Positions 13,105-26,200 of a DNA stretch of 64,000 bases are shown one piece after another. The DNA is taken from the NCBI RefSeq assembly GCF_008831285.2, contig NC_045139.1:21186412-21250411 (forward strand), in the 5' to 3' direction. The notes below the pieces were generated by a model. That model had not been told where the DNA came from. It searched no databases and was given only the letters and a program-made list of their open reading frames with translations. Both the position numbers and the translations under genes were made by a program. The stretch comes from Nymphaea colorata. Lineage: Eukaryota > Streptophyta > Magnoliopsida > Nymphaeales > Nymphaeaceae. Every line of letters begins with the position of its first letter. The first letter of the stretch is position 1.

Positions 13105-13480
13105 AATAAAAGTTGAACATATATTGATGCTAAGTGCCAAGCGTCAGATGTCGTCGACATATACTGATGTCTAAGCATGTGTCAATGGTTGTCAACACTT
13201 CACCAATGCTAAAAAAAAAGACAGTAAAGTTAAACATAGACTAACACGAAGTGAAAAACATCAGATGTCTTCGACATATATTGTCATCTACCTGACGAGG
13301 CAGTAGTTGTCAACACTTTACTGACGCTCTATGCTTAGTGCCACAAAAACACGTTAATTGAGTTTCTGTTCGCTTTTAATACGGTGACGTTTTGAACGTA
13401 TCATCAGTGCAGGTCTTTGGATATTGCAATTTCCTCTAATGATCCTTCAGCATCACTAATAGCCGTGAGCATATCTGACG
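13105..13480. repeat. Tandem subterminal-type repeats rich in GACG/CGTC
   Basis: Two copies of a roughly 117-bp unit begin near 13142 and 13259. Each carries CAGATGTCKTCGACATATA and, further on, GTTGTCAACACTT. The many CGTC/GACG words resemble the subterminal regions of CACTA transposons, where such words bind the element-encoded protein. No CACTA terminus was found beside it. Confidence 0.4.
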
Positions 13481-13495
13481 TTCATTTGAGCGTCA

Positions 13496-13855
13496 ATGAA
13501 GGTTTTCCTTTATCACGCCCACCTATTTCCCTCTTTTCTACTGTTTTCCTCTGTTATTTCCCTCTTTTCTCCTTTTTCCCTCCTACCTTTCATCCATCCT
13601 CTTCCTGTGAACCCTTGCTACCAACGGCACCTCATCAACGCCCACGTCCATCGGCAACAACTACACCTCACGGGTAGCCACATCTATCGGCAGCAACTAC
13701 ATCTCACAAACGGCCACATCTATGGACAGCAAGTGCACCTCACCAATGGCAACAAGAATTTCTGCCATTCTCCACCACGTTGCTCTAGTGTTCCAGTATG
13801 CAATCACTATGCATCTCCATCCTCTTTGATTCCCTCCAGAAAGAGTCTGATGTAA
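13496..13855 (+). CDS. Hypothetical 119-residue ORF with 12-residue repeats
   Basis: The ORF starts with a true ATG. Its N-terminus is hydrophobic (residues 3-32, rich in F, L and S) and could serve as a signal peptide or anchor. Residues 50-85 hold three tandem copies of a 12-residue unit with consensus H-[VI]-[HY]-[RG]-Q-Q-[LV]-H-L-T-[NG]-[GS], encoded by a 36-bp repeat at 13643-13751. The remainder is unremarkable. I know no matching family. The in-frame repeat is consistent with translation, but a chance ORF over a 36-bp minisatellite is equally possible, since the repeat length is a multiple of three. Confidence 0.2.
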   Translation: MKVFLYHAHLFPSFLLFSSVISLFSPFSLLPFIHPLPVNPCYQRHLINAHVHRQQLHLTGSHIYRQQLHLTNGHIYGQQVHLTNGNKNFCHSPPRCSSVPVCNHYASPSSLIPSRKSLM

Positions 13856-13859
13856 TTTT

Positions 13860-15174
13860 AGCTGCCATCTTTTGGTTTCTAATTGATTAAATAGCACAAC
13901 AATCAAATTATTTTATATTTTATGTTTTACTTTGAGTGCTCAAGCTCTGGATTCAAGCAACAAGTTGTTCTGGATTCTTTGTCTAGAAAACCTAAGTTGG
14001 CTGACGAAAGTTAGGTACGCTTGGTCATCCTTTTTTACTATAAGTGCAACGAGCGTCTTTCTTATTACTAGCGCAATGGCCATATTTTTTACGATTAGTG
14101 TGTTTGCTGGATATGTGTTAAGAACATTAAGCAGATTTTAGGCTTCAGCAGCGGGCTGGTCGTTAAAAAGCATTGAAAAGTCCAGCATGCTTGCATAAAT
14201 TTTTTATTTCACAATGAAACTAATCCTTTCATATGGTTCACAACTGGTCATGCTTCAAGTCCAGCCTTCTTCCTTCCCTCTCTCTCTCTCAAAAACCTGA
14301 AAGACTTGATAGAGAAAGCCTTGAGGTGAAATGCGAGTACCTAAATACTCAATAGGGGAGGAGGTGGAAGAGAGAGAGAGAGAGAGATGGCCCCTTGGCC
14401 CTATTTTTCAAGCTCTTCTTGTCAAATTTTGGGTGTATAGATTTCTAACTAATTCAAAAGAAGAAATGGGTTCTTATAACATTCACACACACATAGACAA
14501 ATGCACCAAAATGCTTTTTAGGTCTTGGGTGATAAACAATTTGGCCTCTAAGAAACATGAATGAAAATGGTACCATTGTGTACTCCAAGAGTGATGAGTC
14601 TGCTCCTTCTTCTTTTAATTAACTTTTTGTTGTGATTTACACTGCTGGTCAAACTTCAAAAGCAACACTTGTGTTGGCCCTTTGGATTGTTTGGCATATT
14701 GCGAGCACCAAAAAGTCTCGTTCTTGTGAGGTCTTTCTTTTTCTCATTGGAATTTGACCAACATTCAAAGGTCTCTCACTCAACCCAGCTACTCGATGAC
14801 TGATGAACTTCACTCATTAGTTTGGCTGTACAAAGAAAAGAAACAAACATGTCATATATATAACGAAAGGCTGTGCCTCGGTGCTAAGTCATGAACCTTT
14901 GCCGATACGATTGGACCTTCCTTCTGTTATGAAATTAATGAACCTAAGGTCTAAGATCAACCATGTTCCTTTCATCAAAATCACAACTTCTGAGATTTCA
15001 AAACATACTTCTTGTTCCCTAAACCCTAGACTTGGCAAGAGCACATGCAATTCAATACCACTGACCTCAACTTGAGATCTATTATATATATATATATATA
15101 TATATAAGAAAATTTGAGGTGACATTTACATATCTCCCATGCCAGTTCAGCAGTTTCGTGGGCTTTCTCCTTCT
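13860..15174. other. Intergenic DNA, nothing recognised
   Basis: Contains short GA/CT runs near 14278 and 14372 and a (TA)n tract at 15082-15106. The ORFs are short and featureless. Confidence 0.4.
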
Positions 15175-18100
15175 CCTTATGTCACACCCAGACTTTTTAC
15201 CCTTTTTTTTTTTCTTTCAACATAACAAGTCGATCTGTGATGACAAAACAATCAAAATAATAGTGGGGAAAATAATTCATTTATGTATCAAAATCAGTTC
15301 ATACAAAATGACTTCACATTTATCATTGAAACTCATGACACCTCAAAACAAAGCGTCGATGTTTAAACAAAAACAAGACATTAATGAATGATGCGTCGGC
15401 ACGACCATATACCCCAAATCTCTCCAGTAATATGTGAGTTGAGCCATCTGACCAATCTGCTACCCCAAGTCTACCAAAACAAAACCTTTAAAAAAAAAGA
15501 AGAAGAAAGAAACAGCAGAAGCCAGAGCATTCACAGTATGATGACAAACCAGATAAATCCATAGCCATCTATGGTAAGGGCCCAAATCTAGAGTCCAACA
15601 TATAAAAAAACGTACACTATGATATCATGATGCATACATGCATTCGCATAACTTGTCATGGTAGTCTCTTACATATTTCACATATGTAGGGGTTACTCAA
15701 TAGCCACAATCAACACACTTATGAGTCACATTCAATTTGTTCATATTCACTTTATTCATATTTATTTCATTTACATTCATTTCGGTAATTGACAGCTTCT
15801 ATGAGTGCAAAAGACAGGTGCATGCACACTACCAATGACCTATAGTCGGTAGACAACTCCCATTGTGGCTTGAAACAATATGGATCCGTACACGCTATAC
15901 TACTAGAGCAATCCACTAAGGATATATAAATTCCAAGGGGAGTTGCTCAGCCTTCCTTAGGACACCTAAGTTGGCAAGGTGGGAGACTAACACTGTAAGT
16001 ACAACATAAAATGAAGTCCTAAGTAGTTATAATTTCTAGCATGCATATGCCATTGTGTAACATTTTAAAAACAACCAATTAATCTCACAACCAATCAATC
16101 TTACACATATATTCGTAAGTTAAAAAATATGTCATATCACACATCATTCAAACAAAGCACATTCATATGATCCAACGATCTTGAAAGCCCACACTCTGGA
16201 ATGCAACATTTTACCCATAGTTGATCCCAGGTAGGAATTTGCCTAGATTACTGCCATACTTATCACGTGTCTCTACAATACTACAATCTTGTTAAGCTTT
16301 GGATCTTGTCGCTCAGGGTCTGTTCGGTGTATCTAGCCCACTTGAAAAAACTCAAAGCAATAAGTTTTCTATCCACCTCGCTCTAAAATTATATTTAGGT
16401 AAAGAATATAACAATCCAGTCGAAAGTTATTAACTCAAGAGGGTGCTGAAAGGTTGAATCAGCTAATAGAACTCTTCTTCAAGTTTTTTCCATACTTATG
16501 TGGTCATGACCAACCGATCTAAACTCCAAGTCTCACATGCATCCCAACAGTTGTATACTTCTCAACTCGTCTTCTTAGTCAAAGGTTCGAATAGAAATTA
16601 CTGGTATTGTTTCTATAAGATAATTTACACCATGCCACCGACAAGGTGAGTCACCAAGTGATGACAAATATATTTATCTTCATGTTCTATACTCTATATG
16701 GTCCCATACCTAACCGCCGTATACTTTCAAGAGTTTTAGCCCAAATTTAACATCAAGTACGACCTACTCCAACACAATCGAGTACAAGTAGCCCCTCATT
16801 CTACTAATCACAGTTTGCACTACTCACTTATTGGCCTAACTAGACCACGGTGCCATGCATTTGAGGTCACTAGGTATGAATCTTTTCAATTATCTTGCTA
16901 AGAGCAATATCAATTAATCGAACACCCAGTTCCAAACTACTAACACCCAGATTGAGGCATCACACTTGCATTTATGCTTTTAAACATTCAGTGATGATGC
17001 TACTAATTCACTAGTAAGAGTATAAAATTGAACAAATCAACAAAATAAGAACATTTCTTTCATACACTAGTGTATGTCTGCACCCTAAAAATTTATATGT
17101 TTTGTCTTCTCTTCAAACCATAAATCATGAAAGTCAATACAATTGCTCCCTTTCCATCATGAAAATCTTACAAAATATAGCATGTACAATGCCCCCTAGA
17201 GCAGTCCTAAGCCTTCCCTAATGTAATAAAATCTCCATCATGCTCCTTAAATCATTCAATCTTGAACCTAGCATGCTAAAAAGGTAATTAATTTATTCAC
17301 TTATGAAAAAATACAACCAAAATAAGCTCGATTAGGCATTGTTCACCCTCTTATAGAGTCCTAGCTGCTATAGTCGTCTTCGGCAACCACCCCAAATGCT
17401 CGACTAGTCACCAAACACTCAGGGCTATCCGTTGTCATCACCACCAACACCCCTTATTTTCTGGTAATAGGGGATAGAATATATTCCCTAAGCTGCAAAC
17501 CAATCCAACCGGCACTAAAGAAAGCAAGAATGAGCAAAAGAGAGTAAGAGAGAGAGAGGGAGAGAGAGAAATCTAACAAGGGGAAGAGAGCATTCGGTTG
17601 AGAGGGAGAGGCCAGGACAGAGAGATGACTCGGCTAAGGGAGTAGGCAAGAGAGAGATTGTGCAGACGAGAGAGTGTGTGTGAGCAAAGAAGGAGAGAGC
17701 CTGAGACAGAAGGACCAGAAGAGAGAGCATGTGAGTGCAGATGAGAGAAAGCTGATAGGAGAGAGAAGAGAGAGGTCGGGTGAGAAGGAGAGTGTGCAAG
17801 AGAGAGTAGAAAATGAGGGAGAGAGAAAAATAGAGAGAACCAAAGGGAAAGGGTGAAGGAGCTTGCGACAAAGAGAAACCTAGAGAGAGGGCGAGGGAAA
17901 AGCAAATGAGAGGAGGAGAGCAGATAGAGAAATTGAGGGAATGAGAGAGAGAGAAGAGGCATTAGCTTCTTTTTTTTCCCCTCTGCCTCCTGCTTCTTCT
18001 GCTCTTCTTCCTCAACCTCTTCTTCTTCGTCCTTCCTCACTTCTACCTCCTCTTCTTTACACTCCTTCCTCAATTTCTTCTTCCTCCACTCAACCTGTGA

Positions 18101-18223
18101 TGACAAGGAGAAACCCTTAGTTGTCGAGCTTCCCTCAGGTCGCATGAGTGAGGTGGGTTAGACCTGGGCCCTCTCCCAGATCGACCCACTACCTCACACA
18201 AAAACGCTAGGTGTTACACCTTA
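15175..18223. mobile_element. Solo LTR, about 3.0 kb, of a gypsy-type retrotransposon
   Basis: The repeat runs from TGTCACACCC at 15180 to GGTGTTACA ending at 18218. It thus has TG...CA ends and the short inverted repeat TGT(C/A)ACACC typical of plant gypsy LTRs, especially large Tekay/Del-type ones. Five bases before it (15175-15179) and five after it (18219-18223) are both CCTTA, a perfect target duplication. There is no primer-binding site, polypurine tract or coding domain inside, so this is a single LTR left by recombination between the two LTRs of a full element. A GA/CT-rich island at 17530-18070 produces long low-complexity ORFs that are not genes. Orientation is not certain. Confidence 0.85.
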
Positions 18224-18779
18224 TGCTTTTTACTAGTTTGCATCTTCCATACATGCCATACAAGGAAGTGAAAACAGATCTTACTTCAACCTTGTCTAAA
18301 GCCTTGTTTTTCTGTTTTTTCTCATGCCACCATCTCAAAGCTTCATCCAACGTTTTGTCAATGCAACACAAGTTTCCATCATTCATCAGTGCTGGTTATG
18401 TGTTTGGGCTCGAGCATGTTCAAGTGCAGGAAATAGATGGTATAAGAAAGCATAATCAGATTAGTTTTGTTCATTAAACTCATGGACTTTGACTTGCTTG
18501 TAGTTTAAAGCTCCCAAAATACGAGGACTTTCTAAGAAGTCATTTTTGCTCACTTCTTATAGCTACAGATACTTGTTCTGTTCATTTAATGAAGTTAGTA
18601 GTAGAACATGAATCTAATGGGCAAGATCACCATGTACATATGCATATACTTAAGTCTGTATATATGCACTTTTATATGTATGTATTTATGTATTTATGTA
18701 TACTTCCTATCTTAGACTCAGTTTCATTTATATAATACGAATTAAACTTATTGAACAAAATTGACAATTTAGATCAAAG
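18224..18779. other. Spacer between solo LTR and CACTA coding remnant
   Basis: AT-rich sequence, probably the 5' non-coding part of the CACTA element or older flanking DNA. No motif was recognised. Confidence 0.3.
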
Positions 18780-21300
18780 AAGAATACATTATAGAATATC
18801 AAAGTTGGATTAAGAAGAGAAAAAACATTGTTGAATTCTTATCAGAGCTCAATAAATTCATCGGCTTTGCTAGTGCGAATAATGCTATAGTATATAGAAT
18901 AATGAGGTGTCCTTACATGAAACGCAAAAATGCGACATCCCAATTCATGAAAGAAGCACTCGACCATATCATGTACAATGGATTTATGCAAACATATATT
19001 TGTTGGTATTATCATGGAGAATCAATTAGGCCACCTGTCACTGGAACTAACCACTCATCTGATGACGAAGTTGAAAACATGCAAGGATTGATTTTAGATG
19101 TTTTTAGCCTACATATACATGCAATTTCTTTTGAGAGGCCTACTTGCAGTGGTAATGAAGAGGGTTTGAATGTTGACTTGTTTGAAAGATTAAGCAAAGT
19201 TATCGAAGAACAACTCTATCCAGGGTGCATTCAATTTATAAAACTAATCTTCTTGATTTGCTTATTGCATATGAAGACTTTAAACGGAGGGAGTAACAAA
19301 AGCTTTATTATGTTACTTGAATTACTGCAAGAAGTTTTTTCTATAGGTGTCTAGTTACTGAAGATTGTTTATGAAGCTAAAAAAAATATTGCAAACTTGG
19401 GTTTGACTATGAGAAGATCGATCTTTGCCTGAATAACTACACATTATGTAGGAACTATTCTACAATAAAAGATATATATGATACGTAGTGTGTCATAATG
19501 AAAAGAAAACAACATCAATCACACAACAAGAAAATGAGTAAGTGAAGAGGGCAATTGTGAAGACCATGTGTTACTTTCCTATTGCTACATGATTGAAGAT
19601 ACTTTTCATAATGCATGAGATTGCACAACAAATGACATGGCATAGAGACGAACAAATTAAGGGTGGAGAGCTCAGAGACCCAGCATATGGTGTTGCATGG
19701 AAAAGTTTTGATAAAATGCACATGTCATTTGTTGGATATATGATTGGGTTTAGCAAGTGAAAGTTTTAATAGATTTGGAACATTGAGTTCAACTTATAGT
19801 ATATGGTATGTTGTAGTGGTAGAATACAATATGCCACCTTGGATGTGCATGAAACAATCTTATATGTTATTGTCACAAATCATTTCTAGACCAACAGCTC
19901 CAAGCACACATGAGATGGATGTTTGCATGCAGCTGCTTGTAGATGAATTGAATATGTTATGGACCGATGGGATACAAACCCTTGATGTTTGTAAAAGGAA
20001 ATATTTTCAATGACATACAGATTCACTGATACATGATTTGCCAAGTTATTCATACTTGTCATGATGGAGTATAAAGAAAATGTTAGCATGCTCAAACTAT
20101 CAAAAACATACACATTCTTTAAGGTGAAAGCATGGGAAAACATGTGTTATATGGGCATCATCGTAGGCTGTCGATGAATCATAGATTTTGAAAGAATAGG
20201 CATCCCTTTGACAATATAGAAATGAAGCCAACACTCATGTTTCTTTCTGGGTTTGACGTTTTGCATGAGTTGGCATTGACAGATCATATTATGGGAAAGG
20301 TAGGTACATTGAGTGAACATTTGTTGTATAATTAGAAGAAAAAGTATCTTCTTTAAATTGCCATAAATGAAATATGACATGTTACATCACAATTTAGATG
20401 CTATGCACATTGAGAAAAATGTTTGTTATAATATCATTGGTACATTATTGAATATGAGCCACATGTCAAAAGATCATATGAATGTTCAATTAGACATAAA
20501 AGAAATAATGTAAGACTATCACCTCATTCACATCAGCAATATAATTTAGATATATGGATATTGTTTACTGCTTGTTGTGGTATGCAAAGGAAAGAGAAAT
20601 ATGTCTTTTACAAAGTTTTAAAGAATTTGAATGTTTCAGATGACTATTCAACTAATATCTCACAAAAGACGTAGTTAAAGGGGCAAGAAATTACAAATTT
20701 TAAAAGTCACGATTGTCTTCTCCAACAATTTAATCTTTTATCATTGTGCATGTCATCACCAAAGAAAGTTAGCATCGTGTTAGTCAAATTTTGTGAGTTT
20801 TTCAGAAAGTTATGTACAAAAGCCATAACTAATAATGACCTGCAACAAAAAGAAAAACAAATTGCACTGACATCATGGTGCACTTAACAATTCATTTAGT
20901 ACATAAAGTTTGTCTTGGTAGACGAGTGCAATATTGTTGGATATATCCGATTGAGAGTTTGTAAGCTATTGGTACTTTCCTTACATTTTATTATACATAG
21001 CTCCATAATTTTGATATTCCTCTTCTTTTGTCTGATTTGTTAGGTACTTATTGAGATTAAAAGGTTATCTACGCAATAGAAGCTAACTTTAAGGAAGAAG
21101 GTTATTTGGCGGATGAATGTTTGACATTGTGCAATCTTCTTTTGGGGATATAGAAACCATATTTAATCTACCAAAAAGAAATAAAAAAGTGGTTGATAAT
21201 CCAGAGAATGAATTAAGTGTGGTTTGAGTGGGTCGACTATTGCGTGTAGCTGAGGTGATATCCATGGGCACCTTAACTCATCAATAGTGCACAATTATAT
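18780..21300 (+). pseudogene. CACTA (En/Spm) transposase, Tnp2-type, decayed
   Basis: Near 18796 an in-frame stretch (YQSWIKKRKN...) leads into the transposase-associated domain: RCPYMKRKN and then ICWYYHGE at 18905-19020. The open frame to 19354 ends with the Tnp2 start, including QLYPGC and LLHMKTLNGGSNKSF. Further Tnp2 blocks follow in shifting frames: an ANLGFDYEKIDLCLNN-like piece near 19390, a MTWHRDEQ/DPAYGVAWKSFDKMH-like piece at 19640-19730, an intact frame at 19744-20013 with FGTLSSTYSIW and PPWMCMKQSYMLLS, and a LDAMHIEKNVCYNIIGTLL-like piece near 20395. At least four frame breaks and stops make it non-functional. The family cuts and pastes CACTA elements by binding their subterminal repeats. 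Confidence 0.8.
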
Positions 21301-21899
21301 ATTACTTAATCACAAAAAAAGAAGAACCATATATTTAGTAAGAATATGGGCTAAAGCATGTAAATGTTATGTTTTTGTGTTAGTTAAGACAAGGCCTAAA
21401 AATGAGTACGATATTCTGGGGACAAAGGTTTGTCGAAAATTATAATGATTATGATATAGATGTCCACAATTCAGTAAGTACTGATGTTGACAATGTTGAT
21501 GATTATATGTGTTGGGTTAGGGAGAATCTGCAAAAGACTATGGTTAATTATCTCATGAGCATTGACTAGAATGATATAGTTTGTTACTTTATTTGCACGT
21601 GCACTAAGCATTTTTCTTGTCTATTATATGTAACAACAAGTTGCAATTGTTTATCTCCCACATTATTCATTTGCTTCATTACATCTATGTTTATAATCAA
21701 ATTCTGGAGCTCTAACATTGTGTCTAAGAATTCATTTGTTTTTGGATAGCTAATCGTTGGCAAGTTCATTCATCTTCTAGTAGCACACTTGACAATATTA
21801 ATTAAGGTACTTCTCTGAGTATCATTTGAATTGCTTTGATGTCATCTACTTTAGTTAACTATTGAATTGTTTTTTGTTGTCTTTTCCGATCAACAACTT

Positions 21900-23180
21900 T
21901 GTGCAGCACCCACAAGATGAAACACTCATGAAGCGACAGTGAGAACTACTCACTGCAAAGTTAAAGCCATGTGAAAGGCACAAGCTTTATGTCTACTCAA
22001 AATGTCAACCAATAAGCCAAAAAACACTATGGCTTAGTACATTCATTGTAACATTGGCTCAAGATCCAACACAAACACCACTGACTTTTCATAGTTGGAA
22101 AGAATTGCCCACCTCATATAAGGATGATTTGTGAGCATGTGTGCAGGCAAAGACTTTGCTTTCAGTATGCTTATACATTATTATTGTTGTAACTAGTTGG
22201 TATTGATTATTTAACATGTGTCATGCTTATTGTTCAATGTAAAAAAATTTCAAAATCCAAGATGAGAAAAAGGGGCACATGAAGGTGTGAGTATTGACAG
22301 AATACTGTCACCTTTTTTTAAATTAGTGATATGATCTTAGGTTTAAGAAATTTCACATGGATGAATTGTGTTGGGCTCACTGTGCGTATGACATTCCAAA
22401 TGATTAGTAGCAATCAACCATAAGCCATTTTGCAGAACCCAAGTCCAAGGTATTGTTTTTATATTACAAAAGTGTTGCCATGTTTGCATATATGTGTTTT
22501 TTCATATATGTGTTCATTTTCATATTTCATTGCGAAAAGGAACATTAACAATATTTGGTTTTTGCATAAAATTAGCTAAGTAACTACTAAAGTGTGTGCA
22601 TAATAGAAGACCAACACGCTACATGTACAAAGAGCCTCATGCGATTCAAGGCCCATACTGCAAGTTATGCATTATAAGTATTGATTATTTTATATGTTAA
22701 ATGAATGATATGTTTATAACAACTCTCTTTTATAGTTTAGAAAAGATGGACCAGAGTCTTCATGATGAAGTTTTCATTGCCACTCGAAGCAGCCAAAATC
22801 AGAATTATTCTAGACTAATGAAGTCATTGTAAGTGATTTACCTTTTTTATATTCTTTGCTACTTCTGTGTATGTATACATATTATGTTTTTATTGTTTGT
22901 TAGGAACAACTCAAGGAAAAGATGACTATCTTGTTTGAAGAAGCAAATGAACAACTTGGAACGGGTGATGTGCTTTCTCGAGTAATTTTAGAGGATAAAT
23001 ATGGGAGAGTCCACACGATGCAGTTTGGTGGTGAGTGCTTCACAATTTTTTGATGATGGTCCAAGCATAGCTGAGATTCTCCAACTTGATGAACAACTGA
23101 CAGACAAAATTTGTTCTAGAAAGAAAATCGTGGAGAAGGGTGAAGAGATGACGACTTTGAAGTTTCAATGACAACAAATC
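21900..23180 (+). pseudogene. CACTA second protein (Ptta/En-Spm plant transposase) remnant
   Basis: Downstream of the Tnp2 remnant, short conserved-looking pieces occur in the order expected for the second CACTA protein: a NRRPTRYMYKEPHAIQ / ATCTKSLMRFKAH-like piece near 22610, a HDEVFIATRS piece near 22760 and a LEDKYGRVHTMQFGGE piece near 22990. They are split by AT-rich, intron-like sequence and stops. The match is weaker than for Tnp2 and is supported mainly by its position. Confidence 0.45.
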
Positions 23181-24651
23181 TTGAATGATGCAGCATTAGC
23201 TTCATTCAATTAAGTCATACAAAATTTACATGCGCAAGTTTTTTATTCTATTACATGTTTTAATTTTGTGACATATCTTTCTTTGTATGCAGGTTTGAAC
23301 ACCTGTTGATTTGACCAGTGTGTACTGGTATTTTTCTTTTTTTATTTTTTACTATGAAAAACAAAATGTAAAACTAAACTATCACACGTATTGTAAATTT
23401 GTTGTGTGCACTCATACAGTGTCTTTCACTAGACAACCATCTTTTTAGTGTCGATCGTTTCGAACATATAATTGATTAGGAATGAACTCTTGCATTGTTG
23501 TTTATGTTACTTTTCTTTTAAGTTGAACTCTATTTTGCTATGTTTTCAATGAATTTTGCTTCTCTATATTATTGTGAAAGTGTTTGTATGCAAATTCTAG
23601 TTCCACAATAGGTGGCTTTCATGAGGTTGTTTTTGGTCATGCAATGCAAGTTGTTACAAACAATATTTTGGTCATGGTGACAAGCATGTAGCAACTTGTA
23701 TACTCATTTTTACATGTAGCAACTTCTATACTATAAGCCTTTTGTGACCGAAATTATTAAACAAGGCACTTATGCAACTCATTTCTTCTTATGCAGGCTT
23801 TGAATGCTAGATCAAGGGCATGTTAATGTAGAAACTGGATTGCACTAGTACAACTACGAGGTTTATTCTCAGGCTACCACATCTTTTTTATATATTATTT
23901 TCCTTATGACTTTCTAGCCATCAAAATGATGTGCGTCTATTATAGTATTGTGGGCAACATTTGGCGCTTCCTTGCTCAATGGCACCACTCCAATGCAACC
24001 TCCAAATATAGTGTGGCTCTCCTACATGCAGCTGAACCTTTTGGCCTTCCCAATTAATGTATATGTTTGATCCAACCAGTGAATGCTTGTTGTTCAATCA
24101 TTGGATGTATGTGCATGGATACTTTATTGTGGAAGAACTTGTAGATCACGTTTCCTTTACTTGTCTGAGTGTATTAATGTCAGTTTACCAATTTGACACT
24201 CTTTTATATGTATCTAACATTGGAATTATGTAACATAAAATAAATTAATAAAAGATTAAAACAAACATTTATTGTTGCTAAGAAGACATTAGTACAAAAT
24301 GAACATGTTCAGACGAAGTTAATGACAGTAAAAAATGATTTACTAACACAAGAATGGTGTCAATATAAGCTCACGCCATGTGATTTTTTAACGAAAGTAA
24401 ATGTTAGAATAAATGTTTTTACATACCATTTGACTGGATTTCTTAATGTGAAAATGTAAGTAATATTATCCAATTTTTTGATGTACAATGATATGTCAGT
24501 AAAGGTTTCAGCTACAATGTCTCTACTAGTCCATGATTTCACCTAAGACATGGCATCATAAAAAAAATTTACTAACCTATTTCAGATTAAAATTGATGAT
24601 TATGCATTGTCATTAAAACCTGATTTTTTTTCTAATGTGACAATGCACATG
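23181..24651. other. AT-rich flank between CACTA and copia elements
   Basis: No coding signal. It may include the 3' non-coding part of the CACTA element, but no CACTA terminus was identified. Confidence 0.35.
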
Positions 24652-24656
24652 TTTAG

Positions 24657-25006
24657 TAAGAGAGAGAGAAAACACTTTTAACATCATTCATAGGCTACTA
24701 TCTACATCCATGGAAAAGGACTCAATGTTCTCTCATTCAACCAAATTCTCAAGAGATGATTTTTAACTCCCCACAAGTTACATGGCATAATAACTGATTT
24801 CTTCTCAACTTTATCACAATGGGCAAGATTATTTTCTTTAATCAAGTTATCATCTATCTCACTGATATCATGTGATGTTGTTTTGGAATGAGATGCCATC
24901 TTAGGTAGAGAGAGATTCTGGTCGACTTTGGAAAATTGAGTGTTATCTCAAGCATCATCTAAATTATTGTCTTCTCTTTTAGATCCAGATATTTCTTGAA
25001 TACCTA
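24657..25006 (-). repeat. 3' LTR of the copia element
   Basis: It aligns by eye to 28978-29343 along most of its length with many substitutions and small gaps. The plus-strand boundary on the right is set by the polypurine tract that starts just after it. Confidence 0.7.
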
Positions 25007-26200
25007 TCCCCTCCCAACATAGGGATACACCAAAAAAGAACCTAAAGTTTGGATTCATGACCTTCAAATCATTGAATAGGGAGAGGCTTAGTGACAATAT
25101 CAGCCAATTGGTTGGATGAGAAAATGTGCCAAACTAGAAGTTCCCTTAAGTTGTACTTTCATAGACAAAAGCAAATATTTGTCTCAATATGTTTGTTATG
25201 CTAACGAAACATAAGATGAGTAGACATTGTATCTGGGGATATCAAACAAAGAAACATTGTTTAATATGGGGTCTTATTGTCTCAATATATGATTTCTATT
25301 CAGACCATAGTATAGGAAACTAAAATAAGACGTAATTTGTTGAGAAGATATTAAATCCAAATAAACTTGGCAATAGTGTTGGAGATAGCTTGATATTATG
25401 CCTTAGAATTGTATCTGGCAATGGTAGTTTGCTTCTTTGGAATTCAGGATAATAGATTAGGTCCAAGAAAGAATAATCATCCAAATTGTCTACCGAGCCA
25501 GCATCACTATATGCTTGTAATCAAAAACTTGTGGATGACTTGATATGAAGCCCATAGCAAATGGTGTTCTTCAGATATCGAAGAATGTGTTTGATAGCCT
25601 GCCAATATTTCACTACTGGATTTTGTATAAATTAACTATACCTATGAATAACAAAAGACAAATTGGGTCAAGTGATAGTAGCATATTGCAATGCCCCCAA
25701 TGATTTGACAATATAAGGATGCATCATGAAATAAGTTGCCTATGCTTGCCTGAAGAGACCTAGTACATGACATAGGTGTTCTGATAGGCTTAGCTCCTAT
25801 CATGTTTGCTTGATTTAAGATATATAGAAAGAGCATATGTTGAGATAATAAGACCCCACTAGAAGATGGCATGATAGATATTCCCAAAAATAATGGAGAG
25901 GTCCAAGGTCCTTATTTAACCCATGATGAAGCTTGTCAATTACCTATTTCGCTGCAAAAGAAGATGAGCCAATGATGATAATGTCATCAACATAAACTAA
26001 AATATACATAGTATGAGAATGTTGATGGAGAATACAAAGCAATATGTTAATTGTGGAACTTTTGAATCTAAGTTTATTGTATCAGGCTTGAGGAGCTGGT
26101 TTTAATCCATAAGAGAGCCTTATGAAACCGATACTCATAGTGAGGAAAGTCTTTGCTTTCACATCCTTGTGGTTTGCTTATTTAGTCCAACACTCCCACA
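25007..26200 (-). pseudogene. Copia reverse transcriptase and RNase H remnant
   Basis: On the minus strand, 25887-25642 encodes a stretch matching the end of the copia reverse transcriptase domain (RVT_2): GVLLSQHMLFLYILNQANM, KPIRTPMS and SLYCQIIGG. Upstream, 26000-25972 reads VYVDDIIII, the catalytic Y-V-D-D motif. Downstream, pieces near 25220-25160 resemble the RNase H HTKHIEI box. Stops and frameshifts interrupt the frame between these blocks, so the polyprotein cannot be made. The order RT then RNase H toward lower coordinates fits a minus-strand element. Confidence 0.7.

Noticed and set aside
17573-18145. 190-residue minus-strand ORF
   Set aside because: It is built from a GA/CT-rich low-complexity tract inside the solo LTR (E/K runs, then L/S/F runs). 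Other frames over the same tract are equally open.
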